NCBI RefSeq assembly: GCF_008704535.1
Contig: NZ_CP023701.1
Span: 4,218,501 to 4,282,500, forward strand
Source: Streptomyces subrutilus
Lineage (GTDB): Bacteria; Actinomycetota; Actinomycetes; Streptomycetales; Streptomycetaceae
Direction: 5' to 3'
Length of the DNA: 64,000 nt
Shown here: positions 42,351 to 51,065 of the stretch, piece by piece
Layout of the letters: every line of letters starts with the position of its first letter
Position numbering within the stretch: position 1 is the stretch's first letter
Program-made: the position numbers and the translations under genes
Notes under the pieces: generated by a model
Seen by the model: only the letters and a program-made list of their open reading frames with translations
The model's database searches: none
What the model was told of the DNA's origin: nothing

Positions 42351-43268
42351 GTGAGTGCTGCGACGACGCGAAGCCGTACCCCCCGCACCCCCGACCGCCT
42401 GTGCGTGGAGGCGGTCGAACTCGCCCGTGCGGCGGCCGAGGAGGTCGCCTTCCCCGGAGTGGTGGGCGAGCACGTCGCCGCCGTGTCGGAGGGCGACCGG
42501 GTCGTCACCCACTTCTTCGAGGCGAAGGAACCGGGCTACCGGGGCTGGCGCTGGGCCGTCACCGTCACCCGCGCCTCCCGCGCGAAGAACGTCACCCTCG
42601 ACGAGGCGGTGCTCCTCCCCGGCGACGACGCGCTCCTCGCCCCCGAATGGGTGCCGTGGAGCGAGCGGCTGCGCCCCGGCGACATGGGCCCGGGCGACCT
42701 GCTGCCCACCGACGCCGAGGACCTGAGGCTGGAGCCCGGCTGGTCGGGCGAGGACGCCCCGCCGCCGAACTCGGTGGTCTCCGCCGAGATGGCCGAACTG
42801 GTCGAGGCGGAGGACGCGGACGTCACCGACCGCGCCGTCGTCCCGGTCCGCGGCTCCATCACCTCGGTCGCCGAGGAACTGGGCATGCGCAGGGCGCGCG
42901 TCCTCTCGCGGTACGGGCTGCACAGTGCGGCCGACCGCTGGGACGAGGCCTTCGGCGCCAAGACCCCGATGGCGCAGGCCGCACCCGCCTCCTGCGTGTC
43001 CTGCGGCTTCCTCGTCGCGATCGGCGGCTCCCTGGGCCAGGCCTTCGGCGTGTGCGCGAACGAGTTCGGCCCCGCGGACGGCCGGCTGGTGTCCCTGTCC
43101 TACGGCTGCGGCGGCCACTCCGAGGCCGCCGTCATGCCCAAGCCGCTGCGGCCCGCGCCGCCGGTCCTGGACTCGATGGCCTCGGACGCGTTCCCGCTGC
43201 GGCCCGCGGCCGACACCGGCTCGGTCCCGGTCTCGGACCTCCCGGCCGCGGACCTGGGCCACTCCTAG
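42351..43268 (+). CDS. DUF3027 family protein
   Basis: 305 residues from GTG 42351, with TAGGAGAG ahead. The body RLCVEAVELARAAAEEVAFPGVVGEHVAAVSEGDRVVTHFFEAKEPGYRGWRWAVTVTRA is the DUF3027 signature of actinobacteria. Near residue 220 are SCVSCGFLVAIGGSLGQAFGVCANEF and YGCGGHSEA, four or five cysteines and a histidine that look like a metal-binding knuckle. In M. tuberculosis the homologue Rv0883c lies beside serC. Function unknown. The order DUF3027, NfeD-like, flotillin on one strand suggests membrane-related coupling but no shared operon is proven. Confidence 0.85.
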   Translation: MSAATTRSRTPRTPDRLCVEAVELARAAAEEVAFPGVVGEHVAAVSEGDRVVTHFFEAKEPGYRGWRWAVTVTRASRAKNVTLDEAVLLPGDDALLAPEWVPWSERLRPGDMGPGDLLPTDAEDLRLEPGWSGEDAPPPNSVVSAEMAELVEAEDADVTDRAVVPVRGSITSVAEELGMRRARVLSRYGLHSAADRWDEAFGAKTPMAQAAPASCVSCGFLVAIGGSLGQAFGVCANEFGPADGRLVSLSYGCGGHSEAAVMPKPLRPAPPVLDSMASDAFPLRPAADTGSVPVSDLPAADLGHS

Positions 43269-43302
43269 GCCGTGTGCCGCGCCGTCGGCGTACCCTCGCC
43301 CC

Positions 43303-43527
43303 ATGGGGGAACGCGGCGGCGACATGGTGGGACTGCCCGGCCGGGTGACCGGGACGGTGGGTCCGGGCCTGGTGGGCGAGGTCATCGTACGGATCCGGGG
43401 CGGCGCGGAGCACTTCCTCGCCCACCCGGTCCAGGGCACCGGCCGGCTGGCCGTGGGCACGGTGGTGACGGTGGTCGAGTACCTCCCGCCGCGCACCGTG
43501 TACGTGATGGCGGCCTACGACGGCTGA
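43303..43527 (+). CDS. Short NfeD-like OB-fold protein
   Basis: 74 residues from ATG 43303. The segment LPGRVTGTVGPGLVGEVIVRIRGGAEHFLAHPVQGTGRLAVGTVVTVVEYLPPRTVYV has the small beta-barrel pattern of the C-terminal OB domain of NfeD, a partner of flotillins, but it has no membrane helices. The flotillin gene follows 140 bases later on the same strand. NfeD-flotillin pairs are common in bacteria. It is inferred to be a soluble NfeD-type partner of the flotillin. Confidence 0.7.
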   Translation: MGERGGDMVGLPGRVTGTVGPGLVGEVIVRIRGGAEHFLAHPVQGTGRLAVGTVVTVVEYLPPRTVYVMAAYDG

Positions 43528-43667
43528 CGCGCGGCGCGCGCCCGCGCGCATCGGGCCCGCGTATCAGGATGGCGACAAGACGCGGTCCGTGTCTTCCCGC
43601 GGGGGCGTCCCGGACGCAGACTCCCCACGTCGGTGTCGAACGGCACCGCGCTAAGGGGGCGTTGCCG

Positions 43668-45173
43668 ATGGACATCGGCGTCGTGGCGGGCATCGTGCTC
43701 GCCGCAATCGTGGCTGTGATCGGCCTCTTCAAGCTCATGTGGCGGGTGGCCGAACCCAACGAGGCACTCGTCATCTCCGGCTCCGCGCACCGCACCGAGG
43801 GCCTCGGCGAGGGCATGGGGTTCCGGATCGTCACGGGCCGGGGGACGCTCGTCCTGCCGGGCGTGCAGGCGGTGCGCAAGCTGTCCCTGGACCTCAACGA
43901 GACCCAGCTGTCGGTGGACTGCGTCACGCACCAGGGCATTCCGCTGCGGGTCAAGGGCGTCGTCATCTTCAAGGTCGGCGACGACCTCGTCTCGATCGCC
44001 AACGCGGCGCGCCGCTTCCTGGACCAGCAGAAGATGATGCCCGAGCGGGTGCACATCGTCTTCGCGGGCCATCTGCGGTCCATCGTGGGCGGCCTGACGG
44101 TCGAGGACATGATCCGGGACCGGGAGAAGCTCACCGGGCAGACCCGGATGGCCTGCGGTACGGAGATGGAGAAGCTCGGCCTGATCGTCGACTCGCTCCA
44201 GATCCACGAGATCGAGGACCCGACCGGCTACATCAAGAACCTGGCCATGCCGCACGCGGCGGCCGTGCAGCGCGACGCGCGGATCGCGCAGGCGGAGGCG
44301 AACCGGCTGGCGACGGAGGCCGAGCAGGCGGCCTCGGCCCGGATGGCGGAGGCCACCCGGGACAGCGAGATCCTCCAGGCCGGCTACCAGGCGGAGCGCG
44401 ACAAGGCCGCGGCCACCGCGCGGCAGGCGGGCCCGCTGTCGGAGGCCGCGGCCCGGCAGGAGGTCGTCGTCCAGGAGACCCGGGTGGCGGAGCTGGAGGC
44501 GCACCGGCGCGAGCAGCAGCTCCAGGCCGACGTGCGCAAGCCGGCGGACGCGGCGGCCTACGAGACGCGGACCCGGGCGGAGGCCGAGCGCGACGCGCGG
44601 ATCTCGGCGGCGCAGGCCAAGGCGAAGGAGACGGAGCTGGCGGCCGCGGCCGAGGCGACCCGGGTCACGACGGCGGCCGCGGCCGACGCGCGGGCCACGG
44701 AGGCGCGCGGGCTCGCGGCGGCCACGGCGACCCGGGCGACCGGTGAGGCGGAGGCGGCGGCGACGCAGGCGCGGGGCCTGGCGGAGGCGGAGTCGGCGAG
44801 GGCGAGGGGCCTGGCCGAAGCGGAGGCGATCAAGGCGCGGGCGGCGGCGCTGGCGGAGAACCAGGAGGCGGTGGTCGCGCAGCAGCTGGCCGAGAACTGG
44901 CCGGCGATCGTGGAGGCGGGCGCGGGCGCCTTCGGGAACGTGGAGCACATGGTGCTGCTGAACGGGGCCGAGGGGATGTCGGAGGTGTTCGCGAAGGCCC
45001 TGACCATGGGCGGTACCGGGCTGGGGCTCGCGCGCCAGCTGCTGTCCTCGATGGCCCCGGCCCCGGCCCCGGCCCAGCCCCCGGCCGGCGCCGGCGCACC
45101 GGCAACGGCCCCGGCGCCCCTACCGGGCCCGGCGCCGGGCGAGGGCCGCATCCCGATCCGCGAGGAGGGCTGA
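43668..45173 (+). CDS. Flotillin-like SPFH-domain protein
   Basis: 501 residues from ATG 43668. One N-terminal membrane helix (residues 5-25), then the SPFH/band-7 domain (VAEPNEALVISG, RGTLVLPGVQAVRKLSLDLNETQLSVDCVTHQGIPLRVKGVVIFKVGDD), then a long Ala/Glu-rich coiled coil of about 200 residues with RATGEAEAAATQARGLAEAESARARGLAEAEA repeats, and a proline-rich tail. This is the plan of bacterial flotillins (FloT/FloA), which organise membrane micro-domains. It ends facing a terminator hairpin at 45181. A small NfeD-like gene precedes it. Confidence 0.9.
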   Translation: MDIGVVAGIVLAAIVAVIGLFKLMWRVAEPNEALVISGSAHRTEGLGEGMGFRIVTGRGTLVLPGVQAVRKLSLDLNETQLSVDCVTHQGIPLRVKGVVIFKVGDDLVSIANAARRFLDQQKMMPERVHIVFAGHLRSIVGGLTVEDMIRDREKLTGQTRMACGTEMEKLGLIVDSLQIHEIEDPTGYIKNLAMPHAAAVQRDARIAQAEANRLATEAEQAASARMAEATRDSEILQAGYQAERDKAAATARQAGPLSEAAARQEVVVQETRVAELEAHRREQQLQADVRKPADAAAYETRTRAEAERDARISAAQAKAKETELAAAAEATRVTTAAAADARATEARGLAAATATRATGEAEAAATQARGLAEAESARARGLAEAEAIKARAAALAENQEAVVAQQLAENWPAIVEAGAGAFGNVEHMVLLNGAEGMSEVFAKALTMGGTGLGLARQLLSSMAPAPAPAQPPAGAGAPATAPAPLPGPAPGEGRIPIREEG

Positions 45174-45180
45174 CACCGCC

Positions 45181-45205
45181 GGCGGGCCCGTGCCCCGGGC
45201 CCGCC
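45181..45205. terminator. Bidirectional terminator between flotillin and propeller-protein genes
   Basis: GGCGGGCCCG and CGGGCCCGCC form a perfect 10-base stem with a five-base loop, eight bases after the flotillin stop and four bases before the stop of the convergent gene. Confidence 0.75.
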
Positions 45206-45208
45206 GCG

Positions 45209-46255
45209 CTACTTCGGGGCGCGGCGGCCCAGCAGGCGCTTGGCGGCGAGGACGATCAGGATGCCGGTCGCCAGGACCGCGGCGCCCTCGCCGAAGCCGC
45301 CGTCCGGCTCCGGCGGGGGCGCCGCGTCCGCCGGGGCGCCCGGCTTCGGCGAGGGCGCCGCGGTGGGCCGTTCGTCACCCGTGGCCCCGGCCACGGGGAC
45401 GGCGATGACGCGGCTCCCCGCGCCCTCCGCGCCGAACATCAGGGTCCGGCCGTCCGGCGTGTACGTCACCGACTCGGCCTGCCCCTGCCAGGGCGCGTCG
45501 ACCCGCTCGCCCGCGCCCTGCGGCCGCCCGTCCTTCCACGGGTAGCTGCGCGCCGTGAAGTAGCCGCGCAGCGTCAGCCGGGTGCCGTCGGGCGAGAACG
45601 CCCCGTCGGTCACCCACGGGACGTCGGCGACCCGCCGGAACACGTTGGGCGCGTCGCCGGGCACCAGCCGCTCCGGGCCCTCGTACAGGCCGCCCTTCTG
45701 CTCGTTCTTGCTCGCGATGTACACCCGGCCGGTGACCGGATGCACCATCAGGGACTCGGCGTTGCGCGGCCCGTCGGCGTAGGTGACCGTGAACTGCTCG
45801 GCCCTGACGGTCGCGTCGCGCAGTTCGGCCGGCTCCTTGAAGCGGTAGATCCACACGTGCTTCCAGGTCCCGTCGAGGTTGTCCCCGATGTCCCCGACGT
45901 ACAACTGGCCGTCCGGTCCCAGCGAGATCGCCTCGACGTCGCGCGGCGTGCCGATGCCGGTCAGCGTGAGCCGGGCCACCGTACGGCCGGTCGCCGAGTC
46001 CACGGCGTACACGTACGGGCCGTCGTCGCTGTCGTTGTGCGTCCAGTACACGCCCGGGTGGACGCGGCTGGCGGCCAGTCCGCTCGACTCCTTGATCCGG
46101 GGGTCGGCGATCGTGAAGGACGAGGCGCCGGGCGCGGGCGCCGTGGCCGCGGCGGCCGTCGCGGGCGGCAGCGCCACGAAGGCCGCCGCGGCCGCGGCGA
46201 GGACGGCGGCGGACAGGGCGGCGGCGGTGGCGGGGGCCGGCGGCAGGAGGCGCAT
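45209..46255 (-). CDS. Secreted beta-propeller protein with C-terminal membrane anchor
   Basis: 348 residues from ATG 46255. The signal peptide has a hydrophobic run ending near ATAAAATA. Repeated segments such as GVYWTHNDSDDGPYVYAVDSATGRTVARLTLTG, DVEAISLGPDGQLYVGDIGDN and NAESLMVHPVTGRVYIASKN are blades of a PD40/SdiA-like propeller. Near the end a Pro/Ala-rich spacer precedes the sequence GEGAAVLATGILIVLAAKRLLGRRAPK, a single membrane helix with a basic tail, so the protein is probably displayed outside the membrane. Function unknown; ligand binding is likely. Confidence 0.82.
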   Translation of the reverse strand: MRLLPPAPATAAALSAAVLAAAAAAFVALPPATAAAATAPAPGASSFTIADPRIKESSGLAASRVHPGVYWTHNDSDDGPYVYAVDSATGRTVARLTLTGIGTPRDVEAISLGPDGQLYVGDIGDNLDGTWKHVWIYRFKEPAELRDATVRAEQFTVTYADGPRNAESLMVHPVTGRVYIASKNEQKGGLYEGPERLVPGDAPNVFRRVADVPWVTDGAFSPDGTRLTLRGYFTARSYPWKDGRPQGAGERVDAPWQGQAESVTYTPDGRTLMFGAEGAGSRVIAVPVAGATGDERPTAAPSPKPGAPADAAPPPEPDGGFGEGAAVLATGILIVLAAKRLLGRRAPK

Positions 46256-46331
46256 GCCCCCAGCCTGCCAGCCCGCCCGCCGTGTCCGGCGTCACAGGGG
46301 TATCCGTCGTGCGATCCGCGATGATGACCGG

Positions 46332-47027
46332 ATGCGTTTCATGTTCGTCGGTGACTCCATGACCATCGGGCGCGCCGGCGACCACACCTGGCGCTACCGG
46401 ATGTGGCAGCACCTGGACGCGACCTTCGGCGGCCCCTTCGAGATCGTCGGCCCGCGCACCGGCCTGTACGACGAGACGGCCGGCGCGGCCGCCGGCGAGG
46501 CGTACGCCGACCCCGGCTTCCCGCCGGCGGCCCGCCGCCACCTGGCCGGCTGGGGCGAGGGCTGGCAGCACATGGCCCCGCTGATCGGCCCCGCCGCGGG
46601 CGCCGCCCGGGCCGACGTCCTGTTGGTCTCGCTGGGCCTGATCGACCTGGGCTTCTACACCCGCGCGGACCAGACCGCCGCCAACGTGCGCCGGTTCGTG
46701 GCCGGGGCGCGTGCCGCCCGGCCCGGGGTGCGGATGGTGCTGCTGCCGGTCATACCCAACGTGCGGGCCAGGACGGACGCGCCGTTCGCGGCGGAGGTGG
46801 CCCGGTTCAACGACCTGCTGGCGAAGGCGGTCGCGGACCTGACGACCGACGCCTCCCCGCTCCTGCTGGCCGCGCGCCCGCAGGCGTACGAGATCGACCA
46901 CGACACCTACGACGGCACCCACCCCAACGCCTCCGGGGAGCACCGCCTCGCGGGGGAGTTCGCGGCGGTGCTGCACCAGGCGTGGGGGATCGGCGGGCCC
47001 TACCGGGTGGACCGGGCCGCTCCGTAA
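46332..47027 (+). CDS. SGNH/GDSL-family hydrolase
   Basis: 231 residues from ATG 46332. Block I is FVGDSMTIGRAGDHTWRYRM, with the catalytic Ser in GDSM, and the C-terminal block V is DGTHPNASGEHRLA, with the Asp and His of the triad; the oxyanion-type Asn is expected in the middle. There is no signal peptide, so it works in the cytoplasm. Esterase or lipase-like activity on an unknown ester is inferred. It is divergent from the propeller gene. Confidence 0.85.
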   Translation: MRFMFVGDSMTIGRAGDHTWRYRMWQHLDATFGGPFEIVGPRTGLYDETAGAAAGEAYADPGFPPAARRHLAGWGEGWQHMAPLIGPAAGAARADVLLVSLGLIDLGFYTRADQTAANVRRFVAGARAARPGVRMVLLPVIPNVRARTDAPFAAEVARFNDLLAKAVADLTTDASPLLLAARPQAYEIDHDTYDGTHPNASGEHRLAGEFAAVLHQAWGIGGPYRVDRAAP

Positions 47028-47086
47028 CACGCCCTTCACCGTGGGGCCTTGCTTCGAGTCCACTCCAGGCAGTTGGCTAGTGACCC

Positions 47087-48076
47087 ATGAAGTACACGCA
47101 GCTGGGACGCACCGGCCTCAAGGTCAGCCGACTTGTACTCGGCACGATGAACTTCGGCCCCCAGACCGGGGAGTCCGAAAGCCACGCCATCATGGACTCC
47201 GCCCACGCATCGGGCATCAACTACTTCGACACCGCGAACGTGTACGGCTGGGGTGAGAACAAGGGCCGCACCGAGGAGATCATCGGCACCTGGTTCGCCC
47301 AGGGCGGCCGCCGCCGCGAGAAGACGGTCCTCGCCACCAAGGTCTACGGCTCCATGGCCCCGGAGGGCGAGTCCTGGCCCAACTACGACCGGCTGTCCGC
47401 GCTCAACATCCGGCGGGCCGTCGACGCGAGCCTCAAGCGGCTCCAGACGGACTACATCGACGTCTACCAGTTCCACCACGTGGACCGGCTGACGCCCTTC
47501 GAGGAGATCTGGCAGGCCGTCGAGGTCCTGGTCCGGCAGGGCAAGATCCTCTACGCGGGCTCCTCCAACTTCCCCGGCTGGAAGATCGCCCAGGCCAACG
47601 AGACCGCCGCCCGCCACGGCCGGCTCGGCCTGGTCAGCGAGCAGTGCCTCTACAACCTCGCCGAGCGGCGCGCGGAGCTGGAGGTCCTCCCGGCGGCCGA
47701 GGCGTACGGGCTCGGGGTCATCCCGTGGTCCCCGCTCCACGGCGGCCTGCTGGGCGGCGCCATCCGCAAGGCCGCGGACTCCGGCCGCACCGCCGGCGGG
47801 CGCTCGGCGGACTCGCTGGCCAACAGCACGGTGCGGGCGCAGGTGCAGGCGTACGAGGACCTGCTGGACAAGCACGGCCTGGAGCCGGGCGAGGTCGCCC
47901 TCGCATGGCTGCTGACCCGGCCCGGGGTGACCGGGCCGATCGTCGGGCCGCGGACGCAGGAGCAGCTGGACTCGGCGGTGCGCGCGGTGGAGCTGGAGCT
48001 CTCGGAGGAGGTCCTGTCCGGCCTGGACGAGATCTTCCCCGGCCCCGGGCCGGCGCCGGAGGCCTTCGCCTGGTAG
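47087..48076 (+). CDS. Aldo/keto reductase
   Basis: 329 residues from ATG 47087. This TIM barrel has the AKR tetrad: Asp and Tyr in NYFDTANVYGWGENKGRTE, Lys in VLATKVYG, and His in YQFHHVDRLTP. The NADPH-binding IPWSPLHGGLLGG and the later GVTGPIVGPRTQEQLDSAVRAV are conserved. Length is typical. It reduces aldehydes or ketones, specific substrate unknown. It is monocistronic, 59 bases after the GDSL hydrolase. Confidence 0.92.
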   Translation: MKYTQLGRTGLKVSRLVLGTMNFGPQTGESESHAIMDSAHASGINYFDTANVYGWGENKGRTEEIIGTWFAQGGRRREKTVLATKVYGSMAPEGESWPNYDRLSALNIRRAVDASLKRLQTDYIDVYQFHHVDRLTPFEEIWQAVEVLVRQGKILYAGSSNFPGWKIAQANETAARHGRLGLVSEQCLYNLAERRAELEVLPAAEAYGLGVIPWSPLHGGLLGGAIRKAADSGRTAGGRSADSLANSTVRAQVQAYEDLLDKHGLEPGEVALAWLLTRPGVTGPIVGPRTQEQLDSAVRAVELELSEEVLSGLDEIFPGPGPAPEAFAW

Positions 48077-48125
48077 CGGACGGACGGATGGGCGGACGCG
48101 TCGGGGCGCGGCGGCGCCGGCCGGG

Positions 48126-48215
48126 CTACTGCCCGACGGCCGCCGCCACGGCCACGACGAGGAACATCAGCACGAGCACGCCCGCCATGACGCGGTTTCT
48201 GGTCTTGGGATCCAC
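48126..48215 (-). CDS. 29-residue single-helix membrane peptide
   Basis: Reverse-strand frame from GTG 48215: a basic start DPKTRNRVMAG, then a hydrophobic helix VLVLMFLVVAVAAAVGQ, then a stop. It is a short open frame with the plan of a conserved small membrane peptide. No ribosome site is obvious, and I cannot confirm expression. The helix and basic cap are unlikely by chance in such GC-rich sequence. Confidence 0.55.
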   Translation of the reverse strand: MDPKTRNRVMAGVLVLMFLVVAVAAAVGQ

Positions 48216-48334
48216 CCGTCGAGCCTAACCCGCCCGCCGCCACCGCCCCGCACGGCCCCCGGCCGCGGGCGGGGCGGGGGCGGCGGGCGCCGGCCCGTAC
48301 GGGCGCTCTTGCGGGCGCCGTACGGGGCCGTTCG

Positions 48335-48892
48335 TCAGCCGCCGGCGAGCGGCCAGGCCGCGGCCGTCTCGTAGCGGGGCCGCTCGCCGGGCACCGGGCC
48401 GGCGGGGAGGTTGCTGCGCACCAGGCTGAGGGTGTCGGCCCGCCAGGGCGTGCCCTCGAACCCCGCGAGGGACTCCAGGTACGGCCGCAGCGGGGTGGCG
48501 CCGTCGCGGCTGCGGGCCAGGGTGAGGTGGGGCGTGTACCGCCGGTGCTGCTCCATGGGCACGCCGGCCCGCCGGGCGGCGGCGTCGGCCCGTTCGGCCA
48601 GCATCCGCAGGGCGTCGATCCCGCCGGCCGCCCCGGCCCACAGCGCGCGGTCCCCGAAGTGCCCCGAGCCGTGCAGCCGCAGGTCGAAGGGGGCCGTACG
48701 CTGCGCGGCGCGGGCCAGCCGGGCGTGCAGGTCCGGGAGGAGCTCCTCGCGCACCTCGCCCAGGAAGGCCAGGGTGAAGTGCCAGCCGGACTCCGCGGTC
48801 CACCTCAGCCGGTCGTCGCGGAGCGGGCGTACGGCCGCGGCGAGCTCGGCCACGGCCCGCGGCGGCGGCAGGACGGCGGCGAACAGTCTCAT
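48335..48892 (-). CDS. thpR: RNA 2',3'-cyclic phosphodiesterase ThpR
   Basis: 185 residues from ATG 48892. Two HxTx motifs are present: HFTLAF (about residue 38) and HLTLAR (about residue 122), typical of the 2H phosphoesterase superfamily, LigT/ThpR branch. It opens 2',3'-cyclic phosphates in RNA, or acts as a 2'-5' RNA ligase in vitro. It is monocistronic, 44 bases from the MFS gene stop on the same strand. Confidence 0.93.
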   Translation of the reverse strand: MRLFAAVLPPPRAVAELAAAVRPLRDDRLRWTAESGWHFTLAFLGEVREELLPDLHARLARAAQRTAPFDLRLHGSGHFGDRALWAGAAGGIDALRMLAERADAAARRAGVPMEQHRRYTPHLTLARSRDGATPLRPYLESLAGFEGTPWRADTLSLVRSNLPAGPVPGERPRYETAAAWPLAGG

Positions 48893-48936
48893 GCCCCCCG
48901 ACCCTACCGGCGCCCCGTGCGCGGGGGCCGGGTCGG

Positions 48937-50283
48937 TCAGGCGGCCGTCACCAGCTCCCGGCGCGCGGAGGGCACGAAGGAGACCCCCCGCCGGCCGACC
49001 CGCAGCCGCAGGTTGCCGACGCGTGCCAGCACCACCGCGACGGCCACGGAGGCGAGCAGCGAGATCGCACCGCCGGCGGCCATGCCGATCCGGGCGCCGT
49101 AGGTGTCGGTGATCCAGCCCAGCAGCGGCGCGCCCAGCGGGGTGCCGCCGGTGAAGACCATCATGAACAGGGCCATGACCCGGCCGCGCATCTCGGGGTC
49201 GGTCGCCATCTGCACGCTGGAGTTGGCCGTGACGTTGACGGTCAGGCCGAAGATGCCGATCGGCACCAGCAGCGCGGCGAACAGCCAGAAGCCGGGCGCG
49301 AACGCGGTCACGATCAGCAGGCCCGCGAAGAGCACGGCCGCGGCCACCAGCAGCCGCAGGCGGGAGTGGCCGCGCCGGGCGGCGAGCAGGGCGCCCGCGA
49401 GGGAGCCGGCCGCGATCAGGGTGTTGAAGAGGCCGTAGGTGCCCGCGTCGCCGTGGAAGACGTCGCTGACGAAGGCCGACAGCCAGATCGGGAAGTTGAA
49501 CCCGAAGGTGCCGATGAAGCCGACCAGCACGATCGGCCAGATCAGCTCGGGCCGTCCGGCGACGTAGCGCAGTCCCTCGCGCAGCTGTCCCTTGGCGCGC
49601 GGCTGGACCTCGACCGGGTGCAGTTCGCCGGTGCGCATCAGGAGCAGGCCGGCGATGGGCGCGGCGAAGGACAGTCCGTTCAGCAGGAAGGCCCAGCCGG
49701 AGCCGACGGCGGTGATCAGCACGCCGGCGACCGCGGGGCCGACCAGCCGCGCGGACTGGAAGTTGGCGGAGTTCAGGCTGACGGCGTTGGCGACCTGGTC
49801 CTTGCCGACCATCTCGGAGACGAAGGTCTGCCGGGCCGGGTTGTCGACGACGGTGACGAGGCCGAGCAGGAAGGCGGCCAGGTAGACGTGCCAGACCTGG
49901 ACGTTCCCGGCGAGGGTGAGGACGGCGAGCGCGATGCCGGTGAGCCCCATGGCGCCCTGGGTGACGATCAGCAGGGGCCGCTTGGGGAGCCGGTCGGCGA
50001 GGACGCCTCCGTAGAGGCCGAACATCAGCATCGGCAGGAACTGCAGGGCGATGGTGATGCCGACGGCGGAGGCGGAGCCGGTCAGCGAGAGGACCAGCCA
50101 GTCCTGGGCGATGCGCTGCATCCAGGTGCCGGTGTTCGAGACGACCTGGCCGGTCGCGAAGAGGCGGTAGTTCCGGATCTTCAGCGAGCTGAACATGGAC
50201 GCCTTGCCCGCGGGTGCGGCAGCGGCGGTAGAGAGGGTGGATGTGTGGCCGGGTGCGGAGTCTGCTCCGGTTCCCGTACTCAA
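48937..50283 (-). CDS. MFS transporter (DHA3-type efflux)
   Basis: 448 residues from a TTG at 50283 with AGGAGG about ten bases ahead. It has ten to twelve helices; the region FSSLKIRNYRLFATGQVVSNTGTWMQRIAQDWLVLSLTGSA is characteristic of the DHA3 EntS/MdtG-like group, and TVVDNPARQTFVSEMVGK is the conserved loop. Its gene lies 25 bases downstream of a MarR repressor gene on the same strand, so a drug-responsive efflux role is likely. A later ATG at MFSSLKIRNY is an alternative start. Confidence 0.9.
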   Translation of the reverse strand: MSTGTGADSAPGHTSTLSTAAAAPAGKASMFSSLKIRNYRLFATGQVVSNTGTWMQRIAQDWLVLSLTGSASAVGITIALQFLPMLMFGLYGGVLADRLPKRPLLIVTQGAMGLTGIALAVLTLAGNVQVWHVYLAAFLLGLVTVVDNPARQTFVSEMVGKDQVANAVSLNSANFQSARLVGPAVAGVLITAVGSGWAFLLNGLSFAAPIAGLLLMRTGELHPVEVQPRAKGQLREGLRYVAGRPELIWPIVLVGFIGTFGFNFPIWLSAFVSDVFHGDAGTYGLFNTLIAAGSLAGALLAARRGHSRLRLLVAAAVLFAGLLIVTAFAPGFWLFAALLVPIGIFGLTVNVTANSSVQMATDPEMRGRVMALFMMVFTGGTPLGAPLLGWITDTYGARIGMAAGGAISLLASVAVAVVLARVGNLRLRVGRRGVSFVPSARRELVTAA

Positions 50284-50308
50284 AAGCGTTCGCCTCCTGG
50301 CGTCGTTC

Positions 50309-50746
50309 CTACAGGTGGGCGAGCTTCTCCAGGACGGGTGCGGCCGCGCGCAGCTTGGCCCACTCCTCCTCGGTCAGCTCGGCCGCGAGCCCGGCCAGGA
50401 AGGCGTTGCGCTTGCGGCGGCTCTCTTCGAGCATCGCCTCGGCTTCCTCGGTCTGGCGGACCACCTTCTGGCGGCGGTCGTCGGGGTGCGGTTCCAGCGT
50501 GACCAGTCCCTTGGCTTCCAGCAGCGCGACGATGCGTGTCATCGACGGCGGCTGGACGTGCTCCCGCCGGGCGAGCTCGCCCGGGGTCGCCTGACCGCAG
50601 CGGGCGAGGGTGCCGAGGACCGACATCTCGGTCGGGCTCAGCGACTCGTCGACGCGCTGGTGCTTCAGCCGCCGTCCCAGGCGCATGACGGCGGAGCGGA
50701 GATCGTTCACGGCGGCAGCATCGTCGCCATGGGAGAGGTCGTGCAT
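50309..50746 (-). CDS. MarR-family transcriptional regulator
   Basis: 145 residues from ATG 50746; ATG 50764 would add six residues but would sit in the operator. The winged-helix domain SLSPTEMSVLGTLARCGQATPGELARREHVQPPSMTRIVALLEAKGLVTLEPHPDDRRQKVV lies at residues 30-100, with the conserved DDRR wing. MarR dimers repress until a small ligand binds. It lies just upstream of an MFS transporter gene and has a perfect palindrome at its start, typical of autoregulation. Confidence 0.94.
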   Translation of the reverse strand: MHDLSHGDDAAAVNDLRSAVMRLGRRLKHQRVDESLSPTEMSVLGTLARCGQATPGELARREHVQPPSMTRIVALLEAKGLVTLEPHPDDRRQKVVRQTEEAEAMLEESRRKRNAFLAGLAAELTEEEWAKLRAAAPVLEKLAHL

Positions 50747-50752
50747 GTCCTT

Positions 50753-50770
50753 AGAGTAACTCATTACTCT
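50753..50770 (-). promoter_or_regulatory. Palindromic operator at the marR-MFS operon
   Basis: AGAGTAACTCATTACTCT has perfect seven-base arms (AGAGTAA/TTACTCT) and a CTCA spacer, 7-24 bases before the MarR start. The dyad and size fit MarR-dimer binding, so autorepression is likely. Confidence 0.75.
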
Positions 50771-50865
50771 CGCTAAAGAACACCCGTTGTTTTTCGTCAC
50801 TCGTACGGGTGAGTGCGCGGCGGAAAGCGACCCGCGTCCACGGCCTCTGCCCCGACCCTTTCGGC

Positions 50866-51048
50866 ATGGGGACACATGTGCTCAGCATGCGCATAGACGG
50901 GGAGCTCCTCGACAGGCTCCGCACTCATGCCGCCAAACGCGGAATGAGCGTCCAGGACTATGTGGTCCGGACGCTCATTCGCGACGACTTCGACGAGCGC
51001 TTCAAGACGGCCGTCGACGAGACAGAGAAGTTCTACGGGCTCACCTGA
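50866..51048 (+). CDS. Small ribbon-helix-helix-like protein
   Basis: 60 residues from ATG 50866. The core VLSMRIDGELLDRLRTHAAKRGMSVQDYVVRTLIRDDFDERF has the strand-helix-helix pattern of CopG/Arc ribbon-helix-helix proteins, often used as DNA-binding dimers or antitoxins. No toxin gene is recognised beside it. It is divergent from the marR gene and convergent with the NCS2 permease gene, which ends at 51066. A second start, Met 8, is possible. Confidence 0.72.
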   Translation: MGTHVLSMRIDGELLDRLRTHAAKRGMSVQDYVVRTLIRDDFDERFKTAVDETEKFYGLT

Positions 51049-51065
51049 GCGGGCGGCCCCGGTGC

